From JAEUIE01 sp046350055 (GTDB taxonomy: Bacteria; Planctomycetota; Planctomycetia; Gemmatales; HRBIN36): 64,000 nt of DNA. Positions 17,709 through 26,452 of this stretch are shown here, one piece after another. Location: positions 3,782,001 to 3,846,000 of the forward strand of contig JAXMBC010000001.1 in the NCBI GenBank assembly GCA_046350055.1, read 5' to 3'. Position numbers and translations under genes: made by a program. The notes under the pieces are model-generated. The model saw nothing but the letters and a program-made list of their open reading frames with translations. It made no database searches and was not told where the DNA came from. Every line of letters begins with the position of its first letter. Position 1 is the first letter of the stretch.

Positions 17709-18545
17709 TCAACTTTCTTCTGAAGTTCCCTTGCCCGGCTCGATCGGTGTCGGGAAATGCTCTTGAAACCATGCCTGCCAGCGCGGTTTCTCGCGTGCGA
17801 GGATACCGGCTGCCTGATCGCCATAGAGGTAGAAGCTCATCGCCACCATGCTCGGGCCGCCACAATTGAAGGCCCCCAGTGCGGCAACGCCCGGCCCGGG
17901 TTGATCGATTCGCAGTAGGGCGTCGTAGGGTTTCTCGGTGTAATACTCCGCTATACCGCTGAATGACGGGACACCTGCAGATGCTGAACATCGCTGTCCG
18001 ATTGTGACACCTTTCACTCCCACTGCACTTATGAGCGAATCCCAGGCTTCCGCTGCGGTTCCAGCAGCAGGGACAACGAACTGCATGAGTACAGATCGTT
18101 GGCCGCGGAAGTGTGTGAGGTAAAGCCGCAGGGTACGGAAAAACGCTGGCCAACCAGATTGGGTGTCTTCCAGCTGGTGATCCCAATCGTCCGTGCTGGC
18201 AAACAGGCTATGGACGATGCGGAGGATACAGGTGCCACCTGCCTTCGCTTCCACGCTCCACTCGTGGGCGATAGGAGGCGAACCAGGAGCCCAGCCATCA
18301 GACTGGGCTATCCACTTTTGCAGCGGCTCCCAGCTCGTCACTTCGGAGCGGGATTCCATGCCCGGGCCGAAGTTCATCTTCACCGCCACGGGCTTGCCGT
18401 CTTTTTCCTCGAACTCCGCCGGCACGAACCAGGACGAAATGCCCGGCCCGGTGGCAATGGCCTGCCACACTTCCTCCGGCGTGCCGGGGACTTCGACTTC
18501 AACCTGCACGGAACGACGCCCGGAGGATTCTTTCTTCACGCTCAT
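17709..18545 (-). CDS. SRPBCC/AHSA1-family protein
   Basis: 278 aa. The N-terminal half is an AHSA1-type START-like domain (VEVEVPGTPEEVWQAIATGPG, SSWFVPAEFEE, SEVTSWEPLQKWI, HEWSVEAKAGGTCILRIVHS). The C-terminal half (from about 165) repeats a similar hydrophobic pattern and may be a second barrel. Such proteins bind hydrophobic ligands and often sit in ArsR-controlled operons, as here. GGAG lies 6 nt before the ATG at 18545; the longer in-frame start at 18659 is inside the previous gene and is rejected. Its first ~14 residues and upstream DNA match those of the DUF1801 gene. Confidence 0.85.
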   Translation of the reverse strand: MSVKKESSGRRSVQVEVEVPGTPEEVWQAIATGPGISSWFVPAEFEEKDGKPVAVKMNFGPGMESRSEVTSWEPLQKWIAQSDGWAPGSPPIAHEWSVEAKAGGTCILRIVHSLFASTDDWDHQLEDTQSGWPAFFRTLRLYLTHFRGQRSVLMQFVVPAAGTAAEAWDSLISAVGVKGVTIGQRCSASAGVPSFSGIAEYYTEKPYDALLRIDQPGPGVAALGAFNCGGPSMVAMSFYLYGDQAAGILAREKPRWQAWFQEHFPTPIEPGKGTSEES

Positions 18546-18585
18546 GATGGCTCCTTGGGATAGGATTTCTGTGGCAGAGGGCGCG

Positions 18586-19104
18586 CTACTTGGCCGAGGC
18601 CGAACGAATGACCACTGACCCACGACCGGTACGCGCGAACGGTACCGTATTGCGAGCAATTGCCTCGTCGATCAGACTTACTACCGCGGGACGAGTGAGG
18701 GTGGATGCACGCTCTACCTGAATCCAACGGGCTTTGGCAGATCCGCGAAGTAGTTTCTCCGGATCAGACAATGTTTTGCCCTGATTGAAGTAGAGTTTCA
18801 CGCCGTCCTTGTTGCCACGAATCGCAAGCACACCCTCGTAACCGTGCTCGCTCGGCGAAAAGCTGATGACCACCGCTCCCAGGTTGTGGTAGGCATACAC
18901 GATCTCATGGGCAGTGGGCAGACGCTTCCGCAGTAACCGTCGGATGGCAACGATGAGCCGAAGTTGCGTGGGCGCGTAACTATTGATGATCGTTCGCACC
19001 TGAGATTCTGTCGATCGTCGCTTTACCGAAGGCTGCATGTCGTCGACAACTCCAGCTCGAGATTGCATGGAACGGCGACCGGATGTTTTTTTCTTCACGC
19101 TCAT
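18586..19104 (-). CDS. DUF1801 family protein
   Basis: 172 aa. After an unusual ~30-residue basic leader (MSVKKKTSGRRSMQ...) comes a DUF1801/YdhG-type domain: INSYAPTQLRLIVAIRRLLRK, AHEIVYAYHNLGAVVISFSPSEHGYEGVLAI, GVKLYFNQGKTLSDPEKLLRG. The family fold resembles the frataxin/iron-sulphur-associated YdhG group but has no firm biochemical role. The ATG overlaps the stop of the ArsR-type gene by 4 nt (ATGA), implying translational coupling. GGGAG lies 5 nt upstream. Next gene in the operon begins 41 nt after its stop. Confidence 0.85.
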   Translation of the reverse strand: MSVKKKTSGRRSMQSRAGVVDDMQPSVKRRSTESQVRTIINSYAPTQLRLIVAIRRLLRKRLPTAHEIVYAYHNLGAVVISFSPSEHGYEGVLAIRGNKDGVKLYFNQGKTLSDPEKLLRGSAKARWIQVERASTLTRPAVVSLIDEAIARNTVPFARTGRGSVVIRSASAK

Positions 19105-19703
19105 ACTTGCTCCCTGGTAGCGGATTGCGTCGGCAAAGGATGTGCTACAACGACCAGGCGATGTTCACGGCCGCCCGGGGCGGATGCATCGTGATACTTC
19201 GAAACCAGCTTGGCGATAGCCTCTGTAAGTTCGTGGCTGAACGCCGCGCGCTCTGTCGCCGAGCGGAAGCGAATCTCTGTATCCACCGCCAGCGTTGCCA
19301 GGCGTTTTCCAACTGATGTCGCACGGCGGATGAGGTCGCCTACTTCTCGGACGACCCGGGCGCCCAGAGCAATGAGATAGCTCGCGGAAAGCCGATCAGC
19401 TTCCCGCTTCGTATCCACAGCGACAGGGCCCATGGCGCTCGGCGATACTACGTAGGAATTCGCCGTCGCCACCATCAGTCGTTCCGTTAGTCCGCCCCAC
19501 TTACGTTCTGAAGCTTGCTTGACCAACCCGTGTGCTTCCAGCGTATTGAGATGGTAGTTGACTTTCTGCCGGGCCAGCCCGATCTTCTTGGCCAACGTCG
19601 CTGACGAGGCGGGTGTTGACATGTAGGAGAGGAGGCGGCTCCGGATAGGATACAAGGCTACTGTCGCTGCTGCTGGATCATCGATAACTTGAATATCGAG
19701 CAT
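19101..19703 (-). CDS. ArsR/HTH-type transcriptional regulator
   Basis: 200 aa. A winged helix-turn-helix occupies about residues 15-75 (LYPIRSRLLSYMSTPASSATLAKKIGLARQ; VNYHLNTLEAHGLVKQ). The C-terminal half is helical and carries RRATSVGKRLATLAVDTEIRFRSATERAAF, probably a sensing or dimer region. By family it binds DNA and represses its own operon; its ligand is unknown. The start at 19703 follows AGGAG (9 nt spacing). The ORF extends upstream to 19964 inside the hydrolase gene, and that extension is rejected. Confidence 0.85.
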   Translation of the reverse strand: MLDIQVIDDPAAATVALYPIRSRLLSYMSTPASSATLAKKIGLARQKVNYHLNTLEAHGLVKQASERKWGGLTERLMVATANSYVVSPSAMGPVAVDTKREADRLSASYLIALGARVVREVGDLIRRATSVGKRLATLAVDTEIRFRSATERAAFSHELTEAIAKLVSKYHDASAPGGREHRLVVVAHPLPTQSATREQV

Positions 19704-19735
19704 GATGATAGTCTCCTGTCTTCGACGAGGTTGCC

Positions 19736-21028
19736 CTACTTGATGGCCTGGTAGACCAGTTTCTTGAAATCCTCGTGCAGTGTCAGGGGCGTGGGAGGAA
19801 GTTGCATCATGAGGACGCCGATCAGTTTCTTCTGCGGATCGACCCAGAAGCTGGTGCTGTAGAAGCCGCCCCAGTAGTATGTTCCGGGCGATGATACCTG
19901 GTCTTTGCCTGTGCCGGTTACAATGCCAAATCCGTATCCGAAGCGGTCCGTGGGTGACATGCACGGGAGGTTACCAATCTGGTTGCTGGTCATGGCCCGG
20001 ACTGTCTCTGGCTTCAGAATTCGTTTGCCATTCCACTCGCCATGATGGAGAAGCATCTGGAGAAACCGTGCATAGTCAGCTGCGCTCGAAGTGAGACCCC
20101 CTCCGCCGGAACAGTAGCCACGTTGCCCACGCACAGGGCTGGTGACGCAGTAAATCAATTCCCCTTTCTGCACCGGGTTGTCTCCAACCCGACGTATTTT
20201 CTTGTCCTCGCCATGCTCGTAAACCGCCACCAGACGGCTGGCCTTGTCGGTAGGCACATCAAAGAAGGTGTCGTTCATGCCCAGTGGCTCAAAGATCCTT
20301 TTTCGCATGAAGGTTTCAAGGTCCTGGCCGGACACTACCTCGACCAGCCTGCCAAGCACATCGGTGGACAGGCCGTACTGATAGGCACTGCCCGGCTGAT
20401 GCAACAAGGGAAGGGCGGCCAGGTGCCGCATGTTTTCAGCCATCGTGAACGAAGGACGAATCAACCCGTCGCAGATATCGGCTTTGCTATAGAGTTCAAC
20501 AAAAGGCTTTTGCGCCATGAAGCGATATGTCAGGCCCGAAGTATGCGTAAGCAGGTCATGGACAGTGATGTCCCGATTTGCAGCGACGAGTTTGGACTCG
20601 GCTCCAGTTCCCTGCACCAAGACCTTCTGATTCTTGAACTCAGGAAGATACGTAGATAGCGGATCGGTCACTTTCAGCTTGCCGTCGTCCACCAGGATCA
20701 TGACTGCAACACTGGTGATCGGCTTAGTCATCGATGCAATCCGGAAGAGGGTGTCGTTGGTTATTGCTTTGCCCGCTTCCACATCCTGAAAACCTCTTGC
20801 TCGGAGATAACCGAGCTTGCCGTCGCGAGCAATCAGAACCACTGCGCCAGGGATTTCCTTTCGCTCAACTGCTTGGTCGAGCAGAGCATCGATCTTCTCC
20901 AGTGCTGAAGCGGAAAGCCCGGCATCTTGAGGAACTGCCTTGTCCAGAGACTGAGCGTAGGTGATGGTGGTCAGCAATGCAGGCAAGCACATTGCCAATA
21001 ACCAGCGTGTTGGAATGAATGTCAGCAT
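19736..21028 (-). CDS. Exported serine hydrolase, beta-lactamase class C/EstB-like
   Basis: 430 aa with an N-terminal signal peptide (LLAMCLPALLTTITYAQ). Penicillin-binding-protein-like catalytic motifs are visible: SMTK (Ser99-x-x-Lys102), YQYGLS in the place of the Tyr-x-Asn motif, and WGGFYST near the C-terminus in place of the Lys-Thr-Gly box. It is probably an esterase or D-alanyl-peptidase-like enzyme acting in the periplasm; beta-lactam resistance is not implied. Start at 21028: AGGAA lies about 8 nt upstream; the ATG at 21067 would precede it. The ArsR-type gene starts 32 nt after its stop, so it may head the operon. Confidence 0.88.
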   Translation of the reverse strand: MLTFIPTRWLLAMCLPALLTTITYAQSLDKAVPQDAGLSASALEKIDALLDQAVERKEIPGAVVLIARDGKLGYLRARGFQDVEAGKAITNDTLFRIASMTKPITSVAVMILVDDGKLKVTDPLSTYLPEFKNQKVLVQGTGAESKLVAANRDITVHDLLTHTSGLTYRFMAQKPFVELYSKADICDGLIRPSFTMAENMRHLAALPLLHQPGSAYQYGLSTDVLGRLVEVVSGQDLETFMRKRIFEPLGMNDTFFDVPTDKASRLVAVYEHGEDKKIRRVGDNPVQKGELIYCVTSPVRGQRGYCSGGGGLTSSAADYARFLQMLLHHGEWNGKRILKPETVRAMTSNQIGNLPCMSPTDRFGYGFGIVTGTGKDQVSSPGTYYWGGFYSTSFWVDPQKKLIGVLMMQLPPTPLTLHEDFKKLVYQAIK

Positions 21029-21345
21029 GACGAGCTTCCTGAAAAGGTTGAATGAACTCTTGGCCATTCAAGAATGAGACCGTACGGAAGGCAGCGAAGA
21101 GCTTGAGGAAATGGTAGCTTTGACAACTAATGTTGTCAATGATGAAACAAGCGTTTCTAGCGATTTCTCGCAATCGATTGGGTAGGTAGCTCGGCTTTCG
21201 GAATGCTTATCAATGATGAAGATGCCGGAGAATTATGCAGATTCCCAAAATCGATGATTGCCTGTAACTACTCGCATGCTAACATCATTCTCATAAGTCG
21301 CCCATTCGATGGCGAAAGAAGCGTTATCTCAAGCGGAGCACCTTG
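21029..21345. other. Intergenic region between divergent genes
   Basis: 317 nt between the serine hydrolase (minus) and the PEP-CTERM gene (plus). It is A/T-richer than its surroundings. No RNA gene or repeat was identified; promoters are expected but not assigned. Confidence 0.4.
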
Positions 21346-22044
21346 ATGTTGCAGCAACTGTCGATGCACTCACCTAAACTACGTTGGAAGACGACATTCC
21401 AGCTTGCCTTAGCTGCTTCGCTATTGCTGACGGGGGCGAGGGAAGCTCGTGCTGATATCACCTTTACCTTCACGGAGTCTGGTGGGACTGTCACGATGCA
21501 GACTTCCGGGACATTGAATACCGCTAATCTTGTATCGGGAGCACTCGGTGGGTGGGGTGGCGTGGGAGTGGAGAATAATAATTCTCCAGAATCCGATATT
21601 ATGGGTGATACTACTATGGGTGGTGTCAATGTGGCATTTGGGTTTAGCGCCACGACAGACGTCAGTCCATGGATCGGCAGCATGTTTACATCCAGCAACT
21701 TTGGTTGGTCAACCGTCGGAACGACGCAATTCACGACGTACCATTTTCCCAGTGGCGTACGCACTCCTGGTATTGGGATTGCAACTGAAGACATGGTGGG
21801 AGCATTGTGGACGCCGGATGTATCCTGGTCCCAAGTAGGGACATTGGCCGGATTCGGATTGACCCCCGGCACTTACGCCATCACTGACGCTGTCACTGGG
21901 GAATCGATCACCATTCAGATCGGCGTTGCAGTCCCGGAACCGACCAGTTTGGCTCTCGGTGCAGGTGCAGTTATCACCGGACTTGGCGTTACCTATTGGC
22001 GCAGGAAGCAGAAGAAAAGCAGATGCCAACGATCCGCTGCCTAA
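21346..22044 (+). CDS. PEP-CTERM sorting-signal protein
   Basis: 232 aa. A signal peptide (about residues 14-38, ending REARA) precedes a Gly/Thr/Ser-rich body with no known enzymatic motif. The C-terminus is a PEP-CTERM signal: VPEPTSLALG, a short hydrophobic stretch (AVITGLGVTYW) and a basic tail (RRKQKKSR). By family knowledge, exosortase cleaves after the PEP and the protein is moved to the surface or matrix. Start at 21346 (ATG): GGAG is 7 nt upstream; the TTG just before it is less likely. A terminator follows the stop. Confidence 0.85.
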   Translation: MLQQLSMHSPKLRWKTTFQLALAASLLLTGAREARADITFTFTESGGTVTMQTSGTLNTANLVSGALGGWGGVGVENNNSPESDIMGDTTMGGVNVAFGFSATTDVSPWIGSMFTSSNFGWSTVGTTQFTTYHFPSGVRTPGIGIATEDMVGALWTPDVSWSQVGTLAGFGLTPGTYAITDAVTGESITIQIGVAVPEPTSLALGAGAVITGLGVTYWRRKQKKSRCQRSAA

Positions 22045-22078
22045 CGCCGCGATCGGAACAAAGATAATCGTGTGCATA

Positions 22079-22108
22079 GGGACGACTTTGTAGGTCGTCC
22101 TTTTTCTT
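22079..22108 (+). terminator. Rho-independent terminator
   Basis: GGACGAC (22080-22086) and GTCGTCC (22094-22100) form a 7-bp stem with a 7-nt loop, followed by TTTTTCTT. It ends the PEP-CTERM gene. Confidence 0.85.
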
Positions 22109-22196
22109 AATGCCAGTGCAGTCCATCGCCTCCGGCTACATTCTTAACACTTGTGGTTGTTCAAGATATCCACCAATGGCGAGATTCATCGATTCG

Positions 22197-22463
22197 TTAC
22201 AAATACCTCTCCATCGCTCTCGCCCGGGCTTTCTCCGCCTCTACCGCACGATCGCGAGGCTCCGCCGTGGTCACCAGCGAATCAAGCAACTTCCTCGCGG
22301 CATCAGTCACTTCAATTACCGCCCGGTCAAACGCCTTCTCATTTGCTTTTGAGGGCTTGTTGAACCCCGACAGCTTGCGGACGAACTGCAGTGCCGACGC
22401 ACGAATCTCCTCGTCCGTGGCGGGAGGTTCGAAGTTAAAGAGCAACTTGATGCTGCGGCACAT
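22197..22463 (-). CDS. DUF2277 family protein
   Basis: 88 aa, matching the short DUF2277 family closely: MCRSIKLLFNFEPPATDEEI, then SALQFVRKLSGFNKPSKANEKAFDRAV and a helical arginine-rich tail. Full length for the family. Function unknown; the two N-terminal residues Met-Cys are conserved. There is no obvious operon partner. Confidence 0.9.
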   Translation of the reverse strand: MCRSIKLLFNFEPPATDEEIRASALQFVRKLSGFNKPSKANEKAFDRAVIEVTDAARKLLDSLVTTAEPRDRAVEAEKARARAMERYL

Positions 22464-22763
22464 GGAAATTCTCCCCCGGTACTGTTGATGGCGATTGCCA
22501 GGGCGAAGCCGCCACAGTCACGACTTTATTCTCAACAGAGAGAAATGACCTGTCAACTTGCATTCTTTTCTGTGGGACTGGCTGCAAGCCATGCCCTTGC
22601 AATCCCTAGTCCTCCAACGGGTTACACGCTTCTCTATGGCTGAAGCCATGTTAAGACTGCCAGAATGGCCGGGAGAATCCGCGAAACTGCGAGTTTTCTC
22701 GCATTCCTGCCGGTTGTATGCTACGCTACCTCAGAAGCTGAACGTCCCTTCCTGGCATGAGAT
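22464..22763. other. Intergenic region, no gene seen
   Basis: 300 nt between the divergent DUF2277 gene and the pseudokinase/tubulin-like gene. It includes TTGCATTC..., a short GGCTGAAGCC palindrome near 22640 and the 14-mer ATGCCCTTGCAATC, which also occurs near 2368; the meaning of the shared 14-mer is unknown. Confidence 0.4.
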
Positions 22764-25700
22764 ATGTCTTTCGCTCTGGCCGCCGGCACAGAACCTATTG
22801 CGGGATTTCGTTGCGTCCGTCGTCTCGGTCGGTCGGCCCATGGCGAAACCTGGCTGATGCAGAGCGAGGATGAATCCTATCGCGCCCTGAAATGGATCTA
22901 CGATGGGGCAGGGCTACGCCACGCCAAGAAACTCACTTCCTACCGCCATCCCTTCCTCGTCCAGTGGGAACGCTCGGAAATCAAGGGCAGCGATCTCCTC
23001 CTGATCACTGATTGGGCTGAAGAAACACTCGATATCGAAGTATCCGAAGCTGTTGCGCAAGGCAGATATGGTGTCGGCCACAAGGCCATGATTCGCTATA
23101 TGAGCGAGATTGCCGAAGCTCTCGACTACCTGCACATCAAGCACAAAATGGTCCACGGCCGGCTCAAAATCTCGCAGGTGGGCATCTGGCACCATCATGC
23201 CAAACTGCTGGACTGGGGACTCCGCTCACCCGACAAGCTGACCACCGGCTACTGGTCTCTCGAAGATCTGCAGACTACCGCCCCTGAGGTACTCGCGGGC
23301 GAACTGGAGCCAATGAGCGACCAGTTCTCTTTAGCTGCCCTCTACCTGCAGGCCACGTTGGGCAAGTTTCCCCTGCCAGCTGAGAACTTTCCCGAGTTCT
23401 TCCAGCAGCGACTGGCGAAAACGGTTGATCCCAAGCAGATGGCCACCCATGCCTGCGATGCACTGGTGCGGGCCTTCCATGCCGAACCCAACAAGCGATT
23501 CCCCACTTGTGCCGCTTTCGTCAAAGCCATGGAAGGGGATGTCGATACCGTCAGCACTGTGGCTCCCGCGCCTCCAATGGCCAAGGTGATCTCCCAGGGA
23601 CCCGCACCCACGGAGGAGCCGGAACGTATCTGGTCGCCTCGAGTCTCGGATTCCGATTCGGAGACCGCCGCCATCGAAGCGGTGCCCACGGTGATGATCA
23701 AATCGATGATCGCCATCGATAAGAACCGTCACCCCGATAGTGCTTTCCTGAATCTAAATAGTCTTGCTTACCATTCCAAGGTGCAAAGCTTCGGCATCCT
23801 GACGCCCACGATCATCGTCGGGATGGGCCGCATGGGCCATGCTGTCTTGCAGGAGCTTAATCTGCTCTTCCATGAACGGTTCGATGGCGTAGCTACGCTG
23901 CCCCATATCCGTCTGCTGGCGGTGGACCTGATACCGGCAGGCACTTACCCTGCGGTCAGCAGTAAGCCCGGTCACCTGCAGGGTGATCAGGTTCTGTTCC
24001 TGCCCGAAGTAGCGGGCGAGAAGGTTGCTGTTGCCGAGCAATGGCTGGGAGCTACCTCCTGGCTTCCTCGTGAAAGAGTGGAAAAATCCACACCCAGCCT
24101 CAGCCGCTTGAGCGTCGTCAGTGGCTACACTGCATTAAGAGAACGCTTGCAGCGCGAATGTAAGATCATGCTGCAGAGCGAATCGATGCGGCAATCGAAA
24201 GAAAATACCGACCTCTCTGTCCGCCAGGATCTGATCCCCTGTTGTTACCTCATCGGTTCACTGGAGGAAGACCTCAGTACCGGCGCCGGAGCCGATGTCG
24301 CTTACCTCCTTCGGCAGGTCATTTCCGAATTGGGCTGGGGTCAGGCTCACATGAATGGCCTGTTCTTTCTGCCGGAAGAGAACGCCGATACGCTGCAGAA
24401 GGCACGATCGTACGCCGCCATTACCGAACTGCATCATTACACGCAGGAACAGTTTTTCTCCGCCCAGTATTTCGATGGGCTGGAGATTACCGCGCCGCAG
24501 ACGCCGTTCGATGCCGTCTTCTTCCGCAAGGTGGCACTCGAAGGCAAACCGCTGCATGGTCACCCGGATGTTTCGGAAGCGGCCAACTGGCTCCTGCGGG
24601 ATGTCACTACTGAACTGGGCAGCCTGCGTTTGGCCAGCCGCGAGACTACCCGCTCCTACGCCGAGAGCAAGACTCCCTGGTTCAGCCATGGGGCCGCCGT
24701 GCTTCAGTCTTCCCATCATGCCCTGGAAGGTGTCCTCCGCCGCCAGCTCCTGGGCAGGCTCGTTGGCCACTGGATCGATCTCGATCCTGAGACCAAGGAG
24801 ATCGTCAAGACCGAAGGCGAACGGTTTGTGGAAGAGAACATCCACCCCGCATCGTCGCTTCTGGACCGCTTCCAGCACCTGGTGGCCCTGGTACTTGGGC
24901 GTGAACCGGCCCACCTCATTGAAGAATGGATCGCTCCGCTGCGGAAAGGAGCCGCTGCCCGGCCGCCTCTCGAAGTGGTCGCCCGCGATATTCTCCAGAA
25001 TGTCGAGTTGAACTTTGGCACCAATGTCGGCCATCATCAGGCACCGACGATGGTGGCTATCCAGCAGGAAGCGGATGCCTTGGCAGAAGAGACGGCCAGC
25101 CGCATCAAGCCGTTCCTTCTAGCCTATCTCGATCGTCCCGGGATGCGTCTGGGTGCTGCCATCCACCTGGGTCGCCTGCTCCTTCACTGGGTCAATCATC
25201 AACTCGAAGGGCTGCAGTCGAACCATGCGGATATTCATAGCGACATGATCCGCTGCGAACGCACCATCACGCAGATGATGTCGCAGGAAGAACGATCATT
25301 CGCGATCATGGGCCGCCAGCGGCTCGTCTCACAGATCGTGCAGGATCTTTCAGAATACCCCACTCGCGTCCTCAAGGAAGATATCTTTGCCCGCGCGGTC
25401 TATGTTTTCCAGACCATCAAAACCGCACTCGAAGAAACTCTCAAGGAATTGATGCCTGCCGAGCGCACCCTCAAGGAACTGCAGAACTACTATTCCTCTC
25501 CCAGTCCCATGAATACGCCTCACCTGCTGCTCGACGGTGAAGCGACACTGAACCAGCGTATCGACTCGCTCATCGCTCAGCTTCCCGAAGATGTCTACCT
25601 CAAGCTCGACAATGATCTGTCGGAGGCCCTCGTCCGGTTCCAGTCGAATTATCATGATGTGTGCATGGGCAAGGGACCCAGCTTCCCTGACATCCTCGCC

Positions 25701-26183
25701 CTGCTTGATAACAGCATTGAAGAATGCCTCGAAGGCATGTTACCCAGCGAAGACGCCGCCGAACAGCTTCTTACCCTGCCGTCGCAGGCCGTGGTGGAAC
25801 AACTCCGCAACAGCTACCGCCATGCTCGGCCCGACCTGATTGAAAACAAGCAGAGCCGTGAAGGTGCTTATTGCCTGATGGTTACGTCGAATTCCGATGC
25901 AGGCCAGGAACTGTTGCAGATGGCTCAGGCTACCCTGCCACAAATCGTCTCTGCTCCCGAAGGTTTTACCGGTGAGATTCTCTTCTATCGTGAGACTGGC
26001 TGCCTCATGCCTCATGAAATCTACCCCGAAGGGCAGGATGCTTATCGTTCGCTGATGCAGACCCAGCCTCACTTGATCCACAGTCGCTACGATATCGGCC
26101 ATTGGCATCCTATCGCCCCTTCCACGAGCACTCACCACTTCGACACTTTCCACGACGAGCCCGCCGAACCTGTCTCCGTTTAG
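22764..26183 (+). CDS. Pseudokinase fused to a tubulin-like GTPase domain
   Basis: 1139 aa, probably cytoplasmic. Residues ~10-258 have a Ser/Thr-kinase fold with a degenerate active site: VAIK Lys retained (ALK43), but the catalytic loop is HGRLKISQ (131-138) instead of HRDLKxxN, and DFG is replaced by LDWG (149-152). This points to a non-catalytic domain. After a linker (to ~340) comes a tubulin/FtsZ-like region with TPTIIVGMGRMGHAVL (GMGRMG 353-358) and STGAGADVAYLL (505-511), the latter resembling the tubulin signature G-box. The remaining ~600 residues are helical and unassigned. A binding or cytomotive-scaffold role is plausible. The ATG at 22764 is taken; no strong ribosome binding site is seen. 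Confidence 0.78.
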   Translation: MSFALAAGTEPIAGFRCVRRLGRSAHGETWLMQSEDESYRALKWIYDGAGLRHAKKLTSYRHPFLVQWERSEIKGSDLLLITDWAEETLDIEVSEAVAQGRYGVGHKAMIRYMSEIAEALDYLHIKHKMVHGRLKISQVGIWHHHAKLLDWGLRSPDKLTTGYWSLEDLQTTAPEVLAGELEPMSDQFSLAALYLQATLGKFPLPAENFPEFFQQRLAKTVDPKQMATHACDALVRAFHAEPNKRFPTCAAFVKAMEGDVDTVSTVAPAPPMAKVISQGPAPTEEPERIWSPRVSDSDSETAAIEAVPTVMIKSMIAIDKNRHPDSAFLNLNSLAYHSKVQSFGILTPTIIVGMGRMGHAVLQELNLLFHERFDGVATLPHIRLLAVDLIPAGTYPAVSSKPGHLQGDQVLFLPEVAGEKVAVAEQWLGATSWLPRERVEKSTPSLSRLSVVSGYTALRERLQRECKIMLQSESMRQSKENTDLSVRQDLIPCCYLIGSLEEDLSTGAGADVAYLLRQVISELGWGQAHMNGLFFLPEENADTLQKARSYAAITELHHYTQEQFFSAQYFDGLEITAPQTPFDAVFFRKVALEGKPLHGHPDVSEAANWLLRDVTTELGSLRLASRETTRSYAESKTPWFSHGAAVLQSSHHALEGVLRRQLLGRLVGHWIDLDPETKEIVKTEGERFVEENIHPASSLLDRFQHLVALVLGREPAHLIEEWIAPLRKGAAARPPLEVVARDILQNVELNFGTNVGHHQAPTMVAIQQEADALAEETASRIKPFLLAYLDRPGMRLGAAIHLGRLLLHWVNHQLEGLQSNHADIHSDMIRCERTITQMMSQEERSFAIMGRQRLVSQIVQDLSEYPTRVLKEDIFARAVYVFQTIKTALEETLKELMPAERTLKELQNYYSSPSPMNTPHLLLDGEATLNQRIDSLIAQLPEDVYLKLDNDLSEALVRFQSNYHDVCMGKGPSFPDILALLDNSIEECLEGMLPSEDAAEQLLTLPSQAVVEQLRNSYRHARPDLIENKQSREGAYCLMVTSNSDAGQELLQMAQATLPQIVSAPEGFTGEILFYRETGCLMPHEIYPEGQDAYRSLMQTQPHLIHSRYDIGHWHPIAPSTSTHHFDTFHDEPAEPVSV

Positions 26184-26249
26184 CGTCTCCCTCTGTAGAA
26201 TATATTTGTGTGTTGAATAGAAGAGCGGCGGGGCTTGTCTCCGCATGAC

Positions 26250-26396
26250 TCTATCTCCCCCTTACGAAGGGGGAGATAGAGGGGGTTTCACCTTGTGAAT
26301 GCAAACCGTCTGGCGATAGCGGGACGGAGTAATACACAAGAGCGCACACCATTGCAGAGTGCTACCCCTTCCATCCTCCCCTTCGAAAGGGGAGGA
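26250..26396. repeat. Two-hairpin composite repeat, copy 1 (inverted relative to copy 2)
   Basis: Hairpin 1 (26250-26280) is a perfect 14-bp stem with a 3-nt loop; hairpin 2 (26374-26396) has arms TCCTCCCCTT/AAGGGGAGGA. Between them lies a core (26335-26368) whose inverse reads GGGGTAGCACTCTGCAA...TGCGCTCTTGTG. The same order and core occur at 49558-49700. Also just upstream of lysS, so it may affect that transcript's 5' end. Confidence 0.75.
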
Positions 26397-26452
26397 ACAG
26401 CCTTAGCACATTACTTTCGATCAGAACAAGAACGCCGTAACTCCGGATTACC

